Source of the DNA: Candidatus Thioglobus autotrophicus
GTDB lineage: Bacteria; Pseudomonadota; Gammaproteobacteria; PS1; Pseudothioglobaceae
NCBI GenBank assembly: GCA_022448455.1
Contig: JAKUUR010000002.1
Location: 74,241 to 121,227 of the forward strand
Length of the DNA: 46,987 nt
Reading direction: 5' to 3'
Shown in pieces: positions 26,018 through 35,673 of this stretch. The translations under genes and the position numbers were made by a program. A model generated the notes under the pieces. The model saw only the letters and a list, made by a program, of their open reading frames with translations, was not told the origin of the DNA and ran no database searches. Numbering within the stretch: the stretch's first letter is position 1; each line of letters starts with the position of its first letter.

Positions 26018-28456
26018 TTAATTACGAAGCGGTTTGCTATTCTTTAACATGTATTCAATTCGGTCTTGAGTTTTTTGCGTTCCCAAGAGTTCAATAAAAT
26101 ACTTTTTTTCCAAGTCAAGGATCATTTGTGAGTTAACTACAGTATTCTCTTCAACTTTTGAGGCAGTCATTACTTTAGCTAGACGAGTAATAATAAAATT
26201 ATCGTGGTCCGACATAAAGTGGCCCTCATAAAGATTCACGACCTGCGCCATAATGTTGGCATAACCTGCCTTACCAACAACTTTGAAAGTAGTATCTAAA
26301 GGTGGTTTAAAGCCAGATTCAAGTAATGCCAGTGCCTGCTGTTTTGCAACATAAAGCAACTCATTTGGATTGGCAATAATAACATCGTCAGCTTTCAGAT
26401 AGCCCATTTCTTTGGCCTCTAAAGCGCTTGCTGAAAATTTAGCCGTGGCAATTTGTTCAAAGTACTTAGACAGCAATGGAAAAATATCGTCTGTTTCTTT
26501 ATTGGAATATGCCCTTAAAGCCATCTCTTTACTGCCACAACCAGCAGGAAAAACTCCGACACCTACTTCAACCAAACCGATAAAAGAGTTCATAGAGGCA
26601 ACTATCCTATTGCAATGCAAAAGCAACTCACAACCACCTCCCAAAGCCAGCCCATCAACTGCTGCAATGGTTAGTATTCTGCCATGCTTTAAACGCATCA
26701 GTGATTCCTGCAACATAGAGACAGTTTTTTTGATCGAGTAGAGCTTGCCTAGTTTTGGTAGTTCTGGATGCATAACTTCAAAGGCCTTCTTCTTAGCTTT
26801 TGAAGCCACGCCTGGATCTTTTTCTAAAAGACCTAGCTTAATCGCTGAAATAATTTCATAAAGATTTGCGCCAGCACAAAAATGTTCTTTTTCTTGTCTA
26901 AATATCAAAGCATGAAAGCCATTTTCCTCAAGAAAATCAAGACAATTAGGGATATCAAGTAAGACACCAGAACTTAAAACATTCATTTTCGTTTTAAAAG
27001 ATATACTGGCGACACCATCACCAATATCAATTAACTTAGTTGTATCACTTTCTAACAAAACTTTTTGTTGGTGCTGCTTCTCGCCATGTAATAGAGGTTT
27101 AAATAGTTGCCTCTCATAAACAGGATGAGAAGATCTCGGAATATATTGATCTTTTTTTGGATCAAAGGCACCTTCTTCGCTATAAACAAAGGACCTATCT
27201 GAGACCCAAGATGGCAACGGCTCTTCTAAAAGAACCTTACCGCTATCAATATCGGCTATTAAGTTATCTCTCATAGCACTCCAACCAGTCAGCTGAGCCT
27301 GTTCAAATATACCCCTCTGCCATCCAAAGCCGGATTTTAGTGCTAAGTCAACACATCTCACAGTTTCAGCAACATGCTCTAACTGATAACAGGCATAGTG
27401 GAAAACATCCCGATAGACAGACCATAAAAACTGGGCCTGAGGGTCATCACATTCAGATAGAGACAGTAAAGCTTTTTCTATACTGCCATTTTCTTTAAGA
27501 ATTTTTTTGACTTCAGGACTGATAGTTTTATCTGATAGCCTGTATTCATTTTTCTTTGGATCAAAAACATAAATATCCTTGCCCTTTTTTTCGTAAATAC
27601 CCTTCCTTGTTTTACTTCCAAGACAACCTTTTTCAATTAAATCATCAATCCATGCTGGTAACTTAAATAACTCAATCCAAGGGTCATCTTTAGCGTTCTC
27701 ATATATATTCTTGACTACATTCGACATCACATCAAGTCCAACAATATCTAGCGTTCTAAAGGTTGCACTAGCGGGTCTACCAACCCTCTTACCAGTCAAG
27801 GCGTCTACAGTATCCGCAGAAAGAGAGAAATTCTCTGCATGTTTCAAGACAACCAATAAAGAAAAGACACCAATTCTATTGGCAATAAAGGCAGGGCTAT
27901 CTTTTGCATAGACAACCTCTTTGCCTAATGCAGAAGTGATAAAGCCTTCAGCCTTATTTAGTAATTTTTCATCACTATAAGAGGTTCTAATGATTTCAAC
28001 TAGAGGTAAGTATCTAGGCGGGTTGAAGAAATGGACTCCAAAAATTCGACTTCTTAAATGTTCTGGTGAGTGTTCAGCAATTTTCTGAATAGACAATCCA
28101 GAGGTGTTTGTAACTAGAACTGCATTGTCATTAACATAAGGCGCTATATTGGCAAATAATTGTTTTTTGATGTCTAGATTTTCAACGACAGATTCAATAA
28201 TAAAATCACACTGCGCTAAAATATCCATCGACTCGTAAGTAGACGTTTTAATTAAATCAAGCACCGATTGACTTGCCAAAGGTGTTGGCTTTAGTTTCTT
28301 TAGAACTGCAAGTGACTTAGCTAAGACTTCTTCACTCACATCAAACATAACAACCTCGAAGCCTAAATTCGCGAAATGTGCTGCAATTTGACCACCCATA
28401 GTGCCTGAGCCGAGTACAGCAATTTTGCTAAAAGCTTTATCAAAATATTGTTTCAT
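26018..28456 (-). CDS. 3-hydroxyacyl-CoA dehydrogenase / enoyl-CoA hydratase fusion, FadN-like domain order
   Basis: An 812-residue bifunctional beta-oxidation enzyme. The NAD-binding 3-hydroxyacyl-CoA dehydrogenase comes first (VLGSGTMGGQIAAHFANLGF at 14-33; HFFNPPRYLPLVEII; SPAFIANRIG), and the hydratase/isomerase comes second (about 475-720: EHFCAGANLYEI and DGLALGGGCELLLHCNRIVAS). This order is the reverse of E. coli FadB/FadJ and matches the FadN type. It hydrates trans-2-enoyl-CoA and oxidises the product to 3-ketoacyl-CoA for FadA. It is 15 bp after fadE and 12 bp before fadA. Confidence 0.93.
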   Translation of the reverse strand: MKQYFDKAFSKIAVLGSGTMGGQIAAHFANLGFEVVMFDVSEEVLAKSLAVLKKLKPTPLASQSVLDLIKTSTYESMDILAQCDFIIESVVENLDIKKQLFANIAPYVNDNAVLVTNTSGLSIQKIAEHSPEHLRSRIFGVHFFNPPRYLPLVEIIRTSYSDEKLLNKAEGFITSALGKEVVYAKDSPAFIANRIGVFSLLVVLKHAENFSLSADTVDALTGKRVGRPASATFRTLDIVGLDVMSNVVKNIYENAKDDPWIELFKLPAWIDDLIEKGCLGSKTRKGIYEKKGKDIYVFDPKKNEYRLSDKTISPEVKKILKENGSIEKALLSLSECDDPQAQFLWSVYRDVFHYACYQLEHVAETVRCVDLALKSGFGWQRGIFEQAQLTGWSAMRDNLIADIDSGKVLLEEPLPSWVSDRSFVYSEEGAFDPKKDQYIPRSSHPVYERQLFKPLLHGEKQHQQKVLLESDTTKLIDIGDGVASISFKTKMNVLSSGVLLDIPNCLDFLEENGFHALIFRQEKEHFCAGANLYEIISAIKLGLLEKDPGVASKAKKKAFEVMHPELPKLGKLYSIKKTVSMLQESLMRLKHGRILTIAAVDGLALGGGCELLLHCNRIVASMNSFIGLVEVGVGVFPAGCGSKEMALRAYSNKETDDIFPLLSKYFEQIATAKFSASALEAKEMGYLKADDVIIANPNELLYVAKQQALALLESGFKPPLDTTFKVVGKAGYANIMAQVVNLYEGHFMSDHDNFIITRLAKVMTASKVEENTVVNSQMILDLEKKYFIELLGTQKTQDRIEYMLKNSKPLRN

Positions 28457-28471
28457 AGTTTTCCTATTAAT

Positions 28472-30928
28472 TTATGTGTCTAAATTTTCAAAATCATCAA
28501 CCTTAAGTGACTCGAGAACTATTTCATTTAATCGTAGCCAGTCATTTTTTTCTTCGCTGGTTAAAACTTCATTATCAACCAACTCCTGTAACCAGAACTC
28601 TAGGGTTGAACTTGGCTGGTATTTGTATCCAGCTTTTTTTACCTTTTGTTTGAGTGCTTTTAACAAAATTCCTGCCTCATAGCCTTGAAATAAAATATAG
28701 AACGGATGATCAGGAATGTCTTTTAAATCAGAGCACAAGCAACTTGAGAAATTCTCTAATAACCAGTCGATATCAGCAATAGATTTAGAACTAGAAACAA
28801 TTAACCGGTCATCTATTTTGGCATTTGTTACAGAAAATGGAAAAAATAAAAACTTCAATAGTAATTTTACAACTCGATTAACTGGCAAGCTTTCTATATT
28901 AGTTAGCATTGCTGTATCTGCTTCTTTAACTAATTTAAGGATAGACAACTTCAAAATGCTTTTTACCTTGTCGTCGTTTTGAAATTTTTCCTCGTACAGC
29001 TTCAAGCAGGCGCTAATTTCATACATTGCAGAAATTGCATCAGCAAAACGGCCCGAAACCATCTCTTTACGCTTTAAGGAGCCCGCCAATAGTAATAAAG
29101 CAATATCACTCAGGCAGGCAAACTTGGCCGATAAAACTGCCAAATTTCGATAATACACCCTAGTGGTAGAATCGCCATAGGGTTTTGCTAATCGCCCACG
29201 AGTCCAAGAAAAAAGGATTGCCCTTGCAATATTCCTCATAAAGTTTCCGACATGTTTTGTGAGCGCTTTATCAAAATTTAGAATTGATTTTTTGTTATTA
29301 TCATGGAGTGCATTTAGTTCATCCAGCATCGTTTGATGGCAACGAATTAAGCCTTGTCCGAAAATCATTAAACTTCTAGTAAGTATGTTTGCCCCCTCAA
29401 CGGTAATAGCTACAGGTGCGCCAGCATAGACGTTAGCAACATAGTTTCTTTTGCCTTGCATAACTGCCCTTCCCCCATGAACATCCATAGCATCAATCGA
29501 GGACTGTTGAAGTAGCTGGGTATTTCGATATTTAACGATGGCAGATATAATTGACGGCCTGTGACCAGCGTCAAGAGCCCATGTCGATAGGTTAATGTTT
29601 GCGGTCGCTCTGTATGCATTGGTCGCTAGCGTTGCTAGTTTCTCTTGAATACCTTCCATACTTGCTATCGATATACCAAACTGCTCACGGGTTTGAGAAT
29701 AGGTACTTGTGGTTAAGAGCATTGCTTGTGTTGCAGATGCGCCGGTGACCGGCAAGGAAATACCTCTTCCGACGCTTAAACTCTCCATCAACATTCTCCA
29801 GCCATGCCCAATCATCTTTTCACCACCAATAATCCAATCCATAGGTATGAAAACATCTTCACCATAAATAGGGCCATTTTGAAAAGGCTCACCAACTGGA
29901 AGATGACGAGTACCTATGCTGACACCCTGAGTCTCGCGAGGTATCAGTGCACAAGTGATACCTAAATCCTTTTTTTCGTAAAGAGGGTGATCTTTGGGCA
30001 ATAAGTTGTCTGGGTCGTAAGCCTTAAAAGCCAAACCTATTACTGTGGCAATAGGAGCCAGTGTAATGTAGCGCTTTTCCCAATTGAGCCTGAACCCTAG
30101 CACCTTCTCGCCCTCATAGTCTCCATAACAAACAATTCCATTGTCTTCAAGTGATCCAGCATCAGAACCGGCAACAGTCGATGTCAGACCAAAGCAAGGA
30201 ATCTCTTGACCTTTTGCCAAGCGAGGCAAGTAATGTTGTTTTTGTTTTTCAGTGCCATATTTAAGAAGCAGCTCTCCAGGACCTAATGAATTTGGAACCA
30301 TAACGGCAATACCTAAAAATTGAGAAGCTGAAGAAAGTTTACCTACAATTGTTGCATGCGCAAAGTGTGAGAATCCTAAACCATTGAACTCTTTGGAAAT
30401 AATGATGCCAAGAAAACCATTATCGAAAATATAACGCCAGACCTCTTCTGGCAGGTCTTGGTTGACCACTATTTCATAAGAGTTGATCATAGAACAGAGC
30501 GTATTAACTTCATTGTCGACAAAACTTTGTTCCTCTTCTGTTAGTTCTGTCGCCTCCAGTTCTGATAACTCTTTCCAATTTGGATTACCTTGAAATAGTT
30601 CGGCATCCCACCACACGCTTCCTGCTTCGAGAGCAATCCTCTCAGTCAAGCCAATCGGAGGTAATGCCTTACGCATGGCATTAAACAGAGGCTTAGTAAA
30701 TATTGATAGCCTGATGCTAGGGACAAGGAATATTCCTAGTAACAGCAGTATAACTAATACAATCTGTGCACCTAAATGACCAGCTATAACGGCACCAGGA
30801 TATGCCAACGCGGTAGCCAGCAACCATACCTGCCAAAGTTTTAATTTTGTTTTTACCAATACAAGTAAAAGCAAAAAACTTATTAACACAAACGAAAAAA
30901 GCGAATATTGAAATATATTTTCTAACAT
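28472..30928 (-). CDS. fadE: Acyl-CoA dehydrogenase FadE, membrane-anchored type
   Basis: An 818-residue protein, the same length class as E. coli FadE (814). Two or three hydrophobic segments at the N-terminus (about 7-27 and 36-76) anchor it in the inner membrane. The dehydrogenase core includes CFGLTSTVAGSDAGSLEDNG, YSQTREQFGISIASMEGIQEK and DAMDVHGGRAVMQGKRNY. The C-terminal DUF1974-like region follows. It does the first oxidation of beta-oxidation and passes electrons to ETF. First gene of the operon, 148 bp from the divergent AraC-type regulator, which is the obvious candidate to control it. Confidence 0.93.
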   Translation of the reverse strand: MLENIFQYSLFSFVLISFLLLLVLVKTKLKLWQVWLLATALAYPGAVIAGHLGAQIVLVILLLLGIFLVPSIRLSIFTKPLFNAMRKALPPIGLTERIALEAGSVWWDAELFQGNPNWKELSELEATELTEEEQSFVDNEVNTLCSMINSYEIVVNQDLPEEVWRYIFDNGFLGIIISKEFNGLGFSHFAHATIVGKLSSASQFLGIAVMVPNSLGPGELLLKYGTEKQKQHYLPRLAKGQEIPCFGLTSTVAGSDAGSLEDNGIVCYGDYEGEKVLGFRLNWEKRYITLAPIATVIGLAFKAYDPDNLLPKDHPLYEKKDLGITCALIPRETQGVSIGTRHLPVGEPFQNGPIYGEDVFIPMDWIIGGEKMIGHGWRMLMESLSVGRGISLPVTGASATQAMLLTTSTYSQTREQFGISIASMEGIQEKLATLATNAYRATANINLSTWALDAGHRPSIISAIVKYRNTQLLQQSSIDAMDVHGGRAVMQGKRNYVANVYAGAPVAITVEGANILTRSLMIFGQGLIRCHQTMLDELNALHDNNKKSILNFDKALTKHVGNFMRNIARAILFSWTRGRLAKPYGDSTTRVYYRNLAVLSAKFACLSDIALLLLAGSLKRKEMVSGRFADAISAMYEISACLKLYEEKFQNDDKVKSILKLSILKLVKEADTAMLTNIESLPVNRVVKLLLKFLFFPFSVTNAKIDDRLIVSSSKSIADIDWLLENFSSCLCSDLKDIPDHPFYILFQGYEAGILLKALKQKVKKAGYKYQPSSTLEFWLQELVDNEVLTSEEKNDWLRLNEIVLESLKVDDFENLDT

Positions 30929-31076
30929 AAAAATTAATGCCTATTTAGAACTTCAGGTTAAACGAGATGCGCACTTCAATAAATGATTAATAAGTATAGT
31001 GACAAAAATAGAAACTTAGTTATCATAATATAATAAAATATTAACACTTTCTTACAATTAACAAAACTGTAATTGC

Positions 31077-32072
31077 ATGAACATACATAGCATTGCTTGG
31101 AAATCCATTCTAAGACTTCAACAAATTTATCCCAAAGAGGTTGGTGAAATTTGCAGCAGAATAGGTTTACCTGAAAAAATATTATTGAATCAAAATTTAA
31201 CACTGCCTATTGAGGTGTTTTTAAATTTTTTTATTCAAGCTGAGTCTATTTTTGATGACGAACTAATCTCGATTAATTATTCTAAAATGGCACAAATAAG
31301 ACCGAACTATGCTGAATTATTAGGTCTAATATTTGTTTATTCAAGGCACCTGAAAGAGAGTTTTAAATTACTTCAGACATATATTAATATAGAGCTTGAG
31401 GGTATCAAAGTTTTAGTCACCAAACATCAGGACATTGTAAAAATTCAATTCATTGCAGACCCTATAATAGAATACCCAAGTCTATATGAAAACTTATGTT
31501 TATCAATGCTTGCCGCCTTTATCAGGTCAAAAAGATATGCAATTAAACATATCACTACTAAAATACAACCAAGCAATAAATCCATCAATGAAAAATCAGT
31601 TTTTAATTGCCCAATTAATTTTAATGGTACTGAAACCTCTATTGTGATTAGCCACAATACTTTTATGAAAAAAAATAGTATTGCTGACTCAAAATTAGTT
31701 GCTTTTTTAGTCTCAATTGCTCAAAAAAAGTTACAACAGAAACAAACCCAAAGCAACATGATTGATAGGGTAGAAACTCTACTGTGTAATTATGAAAATA
31801 ACTACAACAACGTCAACATTGAGGAAATATCTAGTCAGCTGAGTATGAGTGTTAATTCGCTTCGAAATCAGTTGTCAAAAAATAAAACGAATTTTCGTCA
31901 AACATTTAACCAACATAAATTAAAAAGAGCGAAACTGATGTTAAAGGAGGGACAGTCTGTTAAAGTTATCTCATACTTACTAGGTTACGCAGAGCCATCT
32001 TCCTTTATCCGGTGGTTCATTAGTCAAACAAACATAACACCGACCACCTTCAAGAAGGATCTACAGAGCTAG
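31077..32072 (+). CDS. AraC family transcriptional regulator (N-terminal arabinose-binding-like domain)
   Basis: 331 residues. The C-terminal 90 residues hold the two helix-turn-helix motifs of AraC: NIEEISSQLSMSVNSLRNQL then KVISYLLGYAEPSSFIRWF followed by the TPTTFKKDL ending. The N-terminal 200 residues resemble the PF12625-type domain (EVGEICSRIGLPEKIL; PNYAELLGLIFVYSRHLKESF) found in OruR/ArgR-like and VirS-like regulators. It is divergent from fadE across a 148-bp AT-rich gap, so it probably controls the beta-oxidation operon and itself; the ligand may be a fatty acid or acyl-CoA. It ends 6 bp from the convergent yqeY stop. Confidence 0.88.
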   Translation: MNIHSIAWKSILRLQQIYPKEVGEICSRIGLPEKILLNQNLTLPIEVFLNFFIQAESIFDDELISINYSKMAQIRPNYAELLGLIFVYSRHLKESFKLLQTYINIELEGIKVLVTKHQDIVKIQFIADPIIEYPSLYENLCLSMLAAFIRSKRYAIKHITTKIQPSNKSINEKSVFNCPINFNGTETSIVISHNTFMKKNSIADSKLVAFLVSIAQKKLQQKQTQSNMIDRVETLLCNYENNYNNVNIEEISSQLSMSVNSLRNQLSKNKTNFRQTFNQHKLKRAKLMLKEGQSVKVISYLLGYAEPSSFIRWFISQTNITPTTFKKDLQS

Positions 32073-32078
32073 GTTGAT

Positions 32079-32525
32079 TTATGACAATCTGTCTTTGATA
32101 AGACGAGAAACCTGACCCATGCCAGCTTTGCCGTCTAGCTGGCCTTTGAGCATACCCATAAGTTTGCCCATGTCTTTCATAGAATCTGCACCAGAATCGG
32201 TTATCGCCTTATCCACAGCTGCAGCAACTTCTACATCACTTAGTTGCTCTGGCATGTAGCTATTAATGATAACCAGCTCAGCCTCCTCTACCTCAACTAA
32301 GTCAGTTCGACCAGCGTCAGAGAACTGAGATATGGAATCTTTGCGTTGCTTGACCATTTTTTGAATAACGGCCATCACTTGTGCATCATCAAGCTCGATG
32401 CGGTCGTCAACTTCTTTTTGTTTGATTGCCCCAAGAATCATACGTACTGCTTTGAGGGCTTGTTTGTCTTTCGCTTTCATTGCCGATTTCATATCATCGG
32501 TAATGCGTTTTTTTAGCTGAGACAT
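32079..32525 (-). CDS. yqeY: GatB/YqeY domain protein
   Basis: A 148-residue YqeY protein: LKKRITDDMKSAMKAKDKQAL, RMILGAIKQKEVDDR, YMPEQLSDVEVAAAVDKAI and GKLMGMLKGQLDGKAGM are the family landmarks. It resembles the tail domain of the GatB amidotransferase subunit that binds tRNA, but the cellular function of free YqeY is not settled. It follows rpsU by 33 bp, the usual rpsU-yqeY pairing, but here the pair is attached to the alpha operon rather than to dnaG/rpoD. Confidence 0.93.
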   Translation of the reverse strand: MSQLKKRITDDMKSAMKAKDKQALKAVRMILGAIKQKEVDDRIELDDAQVMAVIQKMVKQRKDSISQFSDAGRTDLVEVEEAELVIINSYMPEQLSDVEVAAAVDKAITDSGADSMKDMGKLMGMLKGQLDGKAGMGQVSRLIKDRLS

Positions 32526-32558
32526 ATTGCGTTTTTATGTTGCACCAAGAGAAACCTC

Positions 32559-32774
32559 TTAGTACATACGTTTGCGATGAATACGGTTTTTTGCCATTTC
32601 TTTGTGTGTCCTTTTAACGGCTGCAGCCTTTTTGCGTTTATTAACCCAAGTCGGCTTTTCAAAAAACTCTTTTTTTCTTACATCTGTAATAACACCGGCT
32701 CTATCACATAAGCGTCGGAAACGACGAAGCGCAATATCAAATGGCTCATTCTCTCTTACTTTAATTGCTGGCAT
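32559..32774 (-). CDS. rpsU: 30S ribosomal protein S21
   Basis: 71 residues, standard length, highly basic: [21 protein letters not shown] and the KKREHRKRxY-like ending [10 protein letters not shown]21 binds near the anti-Shine-Dalgarno region of 16S rRNA and takes part in initiation. It begins 12 bp after the rplQ stop, so it is probably co-transcribed with the alpha operon. A small hairpin (AAGAG-GTTT-CTCTT) begins at its stop codon. Confidence 0.97.
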   Translation of the reverse strand: MPAIKVRENEPFDIALRRFRRLCDRAGVITDVRKKEFFEKPTWVNKRKKAAAVKRTHKEMAKNRIHRKRMY

Positions 32775-32786
32775 ATAAAAATTCCT

Positions 32787-33200
32787 TTAAGATTCTTCTT
32801 GCGTTTTTTCATTTGGAGCTTCTGTAATAGTTTGTTCACCACTTTCAAAATCAACTAATTGCACTACAGCCATTGGGGCCTTATCACCTGTGCGAAAGCC
32901 TGCCTTAAGAATGCGAACATAACCACCAGGACGGTCTTTATAAAATGGACCCAATTCGGTAAATAACTTTGCAACCATTGCATCATCACGTAACTTCGAG
33001 AATACGTGACGACGGTTTGAGACACTGTCTGATTTCGCCTTAGTAATTAATGGCTCAACTACACGACGAAGTTCCTTTGCTTTTGACAAAGTTGTTTTAA
33101 TAGCTTCATGCAAGAATAGTGAATTTGCCATATTCTGAAACATCGCTTTTCTATGTGATGAATTACGGTTAAGTTGTCTACCTGACTTTCTGTGTCTCAT
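32787..33200 (-). CDS. rplQ: 50S ribosomal protein L17
   Basis: 137 residues (E. coli 127). [20 protein letters not shown] and [28 protein letters not shown] are diagnostic. The C-terminus carries a short acidic tail ([11 protein letters not shown]) beyond the E. coli end. It sits next to the polypeptide exit tunnel. Last classical gene of the alpha operon, 9 bp after rpoA. Confidence 0.97.
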   Translation of the reverse strand: MRHRKSGRQLNRNSSHRKAMFQNMANSLFLHEAIKTTLSKAKELRRVVEPLITKAKSDSVSNRRHVFSKLRDDAMVAKLFTELGPFYKDRPGGYVRILKAGFRTGDKAPMAVVQLVDFESGEQTITEAPNEKTQEES

Positions 33201-33209
33201 TATTTATCC

Positions 33210-34190
33210 TTATTCACTCATTAGATCAACTGGAGGCCAGTTTTCTATCTCTGTACCGAGTTCAAGATTTTTTTCAGTTAGGACTTCTTTAATTTCATTA
33301 AGCGACTTACGACCCAAGTTTGGCGTCCTTAATAAGTCCTGCTCTGATTTTTGAATAAGGTCGCCAATGTAGTATATTTGCTCTGCTTTTAAACAATTGG
33401 CAGAACGAACCGTTAATTCTAGCTCATCGACAGCAGACAAATACATCTGAGGGAAATCGTCAGAAGTTGGCTGTGGTTCTTCCTCAACTACCGGCTCAAG
33501 TTCTACAAATGATGAGAGTTGATCTTGCAGTATCGTTGCTGCACGCTTAACTGCCTCTTCCGCGTCAACTGAACCGTTTGTTTCAATAATAATATTCAAC
33601 CTATCTAGGTTTACTTTTTGTTCAACACGTGCTGATTCCACTGTAAAACTGACACGTTTGATTGGTGAAAAGCTTGCATCCAACTGAATACTACCAATAG
33701 TTTCGGAGTCAACAGTTCGAGAACCAGCAACATCGTATCCAACTCCAGTGCCAATTGTAATTGTCATTCTAATTTTGCCACCTTCGTTTATAGTCGCGAT
33801 AACTTTCCCAGGGTTAAATACTGATACATCTGTACCATTTGCTTCGATATCTGCTACAGTTAGTTGACATGGACCTTCTTTCTCGATTATTACAGTAGCG
33901 GTTTCACTCGCATTAAGTCCTACAGAGGCTTCCTTAAGGTTAAGAAGGATATCAAGCACATCTTCTTGGACATCCTCAATGGTTGAATATTCATGCATTA
34001 CACCATCAATTGAAACTTCAGTAATTGCTGAACCAACCATAGAAGACAATAAAGTTCTTCTTAGTGAATTTCCCAATGTATGTCCAAAACCACGTTCAAA
34101 TGGCTCAAGAACAACACGATACTCGTTTGCAGACAATTCAACTGAATCGACTAGTTTTGGTTTTAGAAAATCTTTTGCACTTCCTTGCAT
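33210..34190 (-). CDS. rpoA: RNA polymerase alpha subunit
   Basis: 326 residues (E. coli 329). The N-terminal assembly domain has [23 protein letters not shown]. The C-terminal domain begins near residue 245, with [21 protein letters not shown] holding the Arg that contacts UP elements and CRP-type activators, and [13 protein letters not shown]. The interdomain linker is acidic ([12 protein letters not shown]). Lies between rpsD and rplQ with 9-bp gaps. Confidence 0.98.
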   Translation of the reverse strand: MQGSAKDFLKPKLVDSVELSANEYRVVLEPFERGFGHTLGNSLRRTLLSSMVGSAITEVSIDGVMHEYSTIEDVQEDVLDILLNLKEASVGLNASETATVIIEKEGPCQLTVADIEANGTDVSVFNPGKVIATINEGGKIRMTITIGTGVGYDVAGSRTVDSETIGSIQLDASFSPIKRVSFTVESARVEQKVNLDRLNIIIETNGSVDAEEAVKRAATILQDQLSSFVELEPVVEEEPQPTSDDFPQMYLSAVDELELTVRSANCLKAEQIYYIGDLIQKSEQDLLRTPNLGRKSLNEIKEVLTEKNLELGTEIENWPPVDLMSE

Positions 34191-34199
34191 ATTTAATTC

Positions 34200-34826
34200 C
34201 TATTTAGAATACAATTCAACGATTAAATGTTCTGAAATATCAGCCGACAATTTATCACGAGAAGGCACATTTTTGAATATACCTTTCAATGACTTATTAT
34301 CAACGTCAACCCACTCAGCTAATCCAATCTGTCCTGAAATCTCAACTGCTAGTTGAATTCGGCTTTGTTTTTTTGCTTTCTCTCTAACAGAGATTTCATC
34401 ATTTGCATTTACCTGATAAGAAGGTATGTTGACAACCTTACCATTCACTACGATTGATTTATGAGAAACCAATTGCCTTGCCTCTGAACGGGTTGAAGCG
34501 AACCCCATACGGTAAACTACGTTATCAAGGCGACATTCAAGAAGCGACAATAAGTTCTCGCCTGTCGATCCTTTTTTAGAACTGGCTTTTTTGTAATATA
34601 GTCGGAATTGCTTCTCTAACACGCCATATATACGTCTAACTTTCTGCTTTTCACGCAACTGTAAGCCATAACCACTACCTTTTTGACGACGAGCGTTTAC
34701 ACCATGTACACCAGGTAACTGTGATAATTTACACTTTGAATCGATCGATCTAATGCCGCTCTTAAGTTCCAAGTCAGTACCTTCACGACGTGCTAATTTA
34801 CATGTAGGACCTGTATATCTTGCCAT
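34200..34826 (-). CDS. rpsD: 30S ribosomal protein S4
   Basis: 208 residues (E. coli 206). [19 protein letters not shown] start; S4 RNA-binding domain [35 protein letters not shown]. No N-terminal zinc cysteines (only Cys9 in that area), i.e. the zinc-free form. S4 nucleates 30S assembly; in E. coli it also represses the alpha operon by binding a leader pseudoknot. A candidate for that structure is seen upstream of rpsM here. Confidence 0.98.
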   Translation of the reverse strand: MARYTGPTCKLARREGTDLELKSGIRSIDSKCKLSQLPGVHGVNARRQKGSGYGLQLREKQKVRRIYGVLEKQFRLYYKKASSKKGSTGENLLSLLECRLDNVVYRMGFASTRSEARQLVSHKSIVVNGKVVNIPSYQVNANDEISVREKAKKQSRIQLAVEISGQIGLAEWVDVDNKSLKGIFKNVPSRDKLSADISEHLIVELYSK

Positions 34827-34835
34827 AATTTACCC

Positions 34836-35222
34836 TTATACTCTTCGTTTTTTAGATGGACGACAGCCATTGTGTGGAATTGGCGTCACATCAGTTATTG
34901 ATTGAATTTTTAAGCCCTGTGCATAGAGGCCACGGATAGCCGAATCTCTGCCTGGACCAGGGCCATTAACTCGAACATCAAGATTCTTCATACCAAAAGC
35001 TTGTGCCTTCTCACCACAGCTTCCTGCAGCAACTTGTGCTGCAAAAGGGGTTGATTTTCTCGAACCTCTAAAACCTGCACCACCTGAAGTAGCCCAACAT
35101 AAAGTATTCCCATGACGATCAGTAATCATCACAATGGTATTATTAAAAGTTGCATGAATGTGTGCAATACCATCTGAAACGATTTTCTTGGACTTTTTCT
35201 TAGTTGATTGTTCTTTTGCCAT
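34836..35222 (-). CDS. rpsK: 30S ribosomal protein S11
   Basis: 128 residues from the ATG at 35222 ([13 protein letters not shown]). A second in-frame ATG two codons earlier (35228) is only 4 bp from the AGGG, so the inner one is favoured. [36 protein letters not shown] and the C-terminal [15 protein letters not shown] are diagnostic. It forms the platform of the 30S subunit and contacts the E-site region. Confidence 0.97.
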   Translation of the reverse strand: MAKEQSTKKKSKKIVSDGIAHIHATFNNTIVMITDRHGNTLCWATSGGAGFRGSRKSTPFAAQVAAGSCGEKAQAFGMKNLDVRVNGPGPGRDSAIRGLYAQGLKIQSITDVTPIPHNGCRPSKKRRV

Positions 35223-35237
35223 AATCATATGCCCTAA

Positions 35238-35591
35238 TTATTTAATTAACCGACGAGGACCCTTGCGAGTTCTGGCGTTAGTTTTTGTTCTTTGACCACG
35301 CAAAGGAAGCGACTTCCTATGACGAATACCTCTATAGCACCCTAAATCTCTAAGACGTTTAATATTCATTGCAACTTCACGTCTTAAATCACCTTCAACT
35401 TCATACTTAGAGACAACTGCACGAATAGATTCCAACTGATTCTCTGTTAATTCAGAGACCTTAGTACTAGGCTCTAGTTTTAGCGTTTCACAAATTAATT
35501 TTGATCGGGTTTGCCCGATGCCAAAAATTGATTGCAAAGCAATTACAATGTGCTTATCTGTTGGAATATTTATTCCTGCAATTCGTGCCAT
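35238..35591 (-). CDS. rpsM: 30S ribosomal protein S13
   Basis: 117 residues (E. coli 118). [32 protein letters not shown] helix-hairpin; [20 protein letters not shown] and the [11 protein letters not shown] tail that reaches the P-site. First gene of the alpha operon. It is preceded by a strong promoter and by a leader that can form a pseudoknot. A GAGGTA lies about 11 bp before the ATG. Confidence 0.98.
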   Translation of the reverse strand: MARIAGINIPTDKHIVIALQSIFGIGQTRSKLICETLKLEPSTKVSELTENQLESIRAVVSKYEVEGDLRREVAMNIKRLRDLGCYRGIRHRKSLPLRGQRTKTNARTRKGPRRLIK

Positions 35592-35612
35592 AAATTCTAC
35601 CTATACCTCGAT

Positions 35613-35646
35613 AAATACTCAGTAAGGGTGATGAGTATTTTCACCC
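35613..35646 (-). promoter_or_regulatory. Alpha-operon leader: interleaved hairpins able to form a pseudoknot (candidate S4 site)
   Basis: Reading the minus strand: GGGTGA (35641-35646), AAATACTCA (35632-35640), TCACCC (35626-35631), spacer TTAC (35622-35625), TGAGTATTT (35613-35621). Segment 1 pairs with 3 and segment 2 pairs with 4, so the two stems interleave as in an H-type pseudoknot. The last segment ends 21 bases before the rpsM start codon, close to the ribosome-binding site. S4 binding to a pseudoknot at this place is known in E. coli. Equivalence here is inferred from position and pairing only. Confidence 0.6.
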
Positions 35647-35673
35647 AAAATTCTATAGTTGAAAAATCGTGCA

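Noticed and set aside
31445-31657. Minus-strand frame of 70 codons opposite the AraC-type regulator
   Set aside because: It is hydrophobic by chance in an AT-rich region and has no ribosome-binding site; the plus-strand gene has clear helix-turn-helix motifs.
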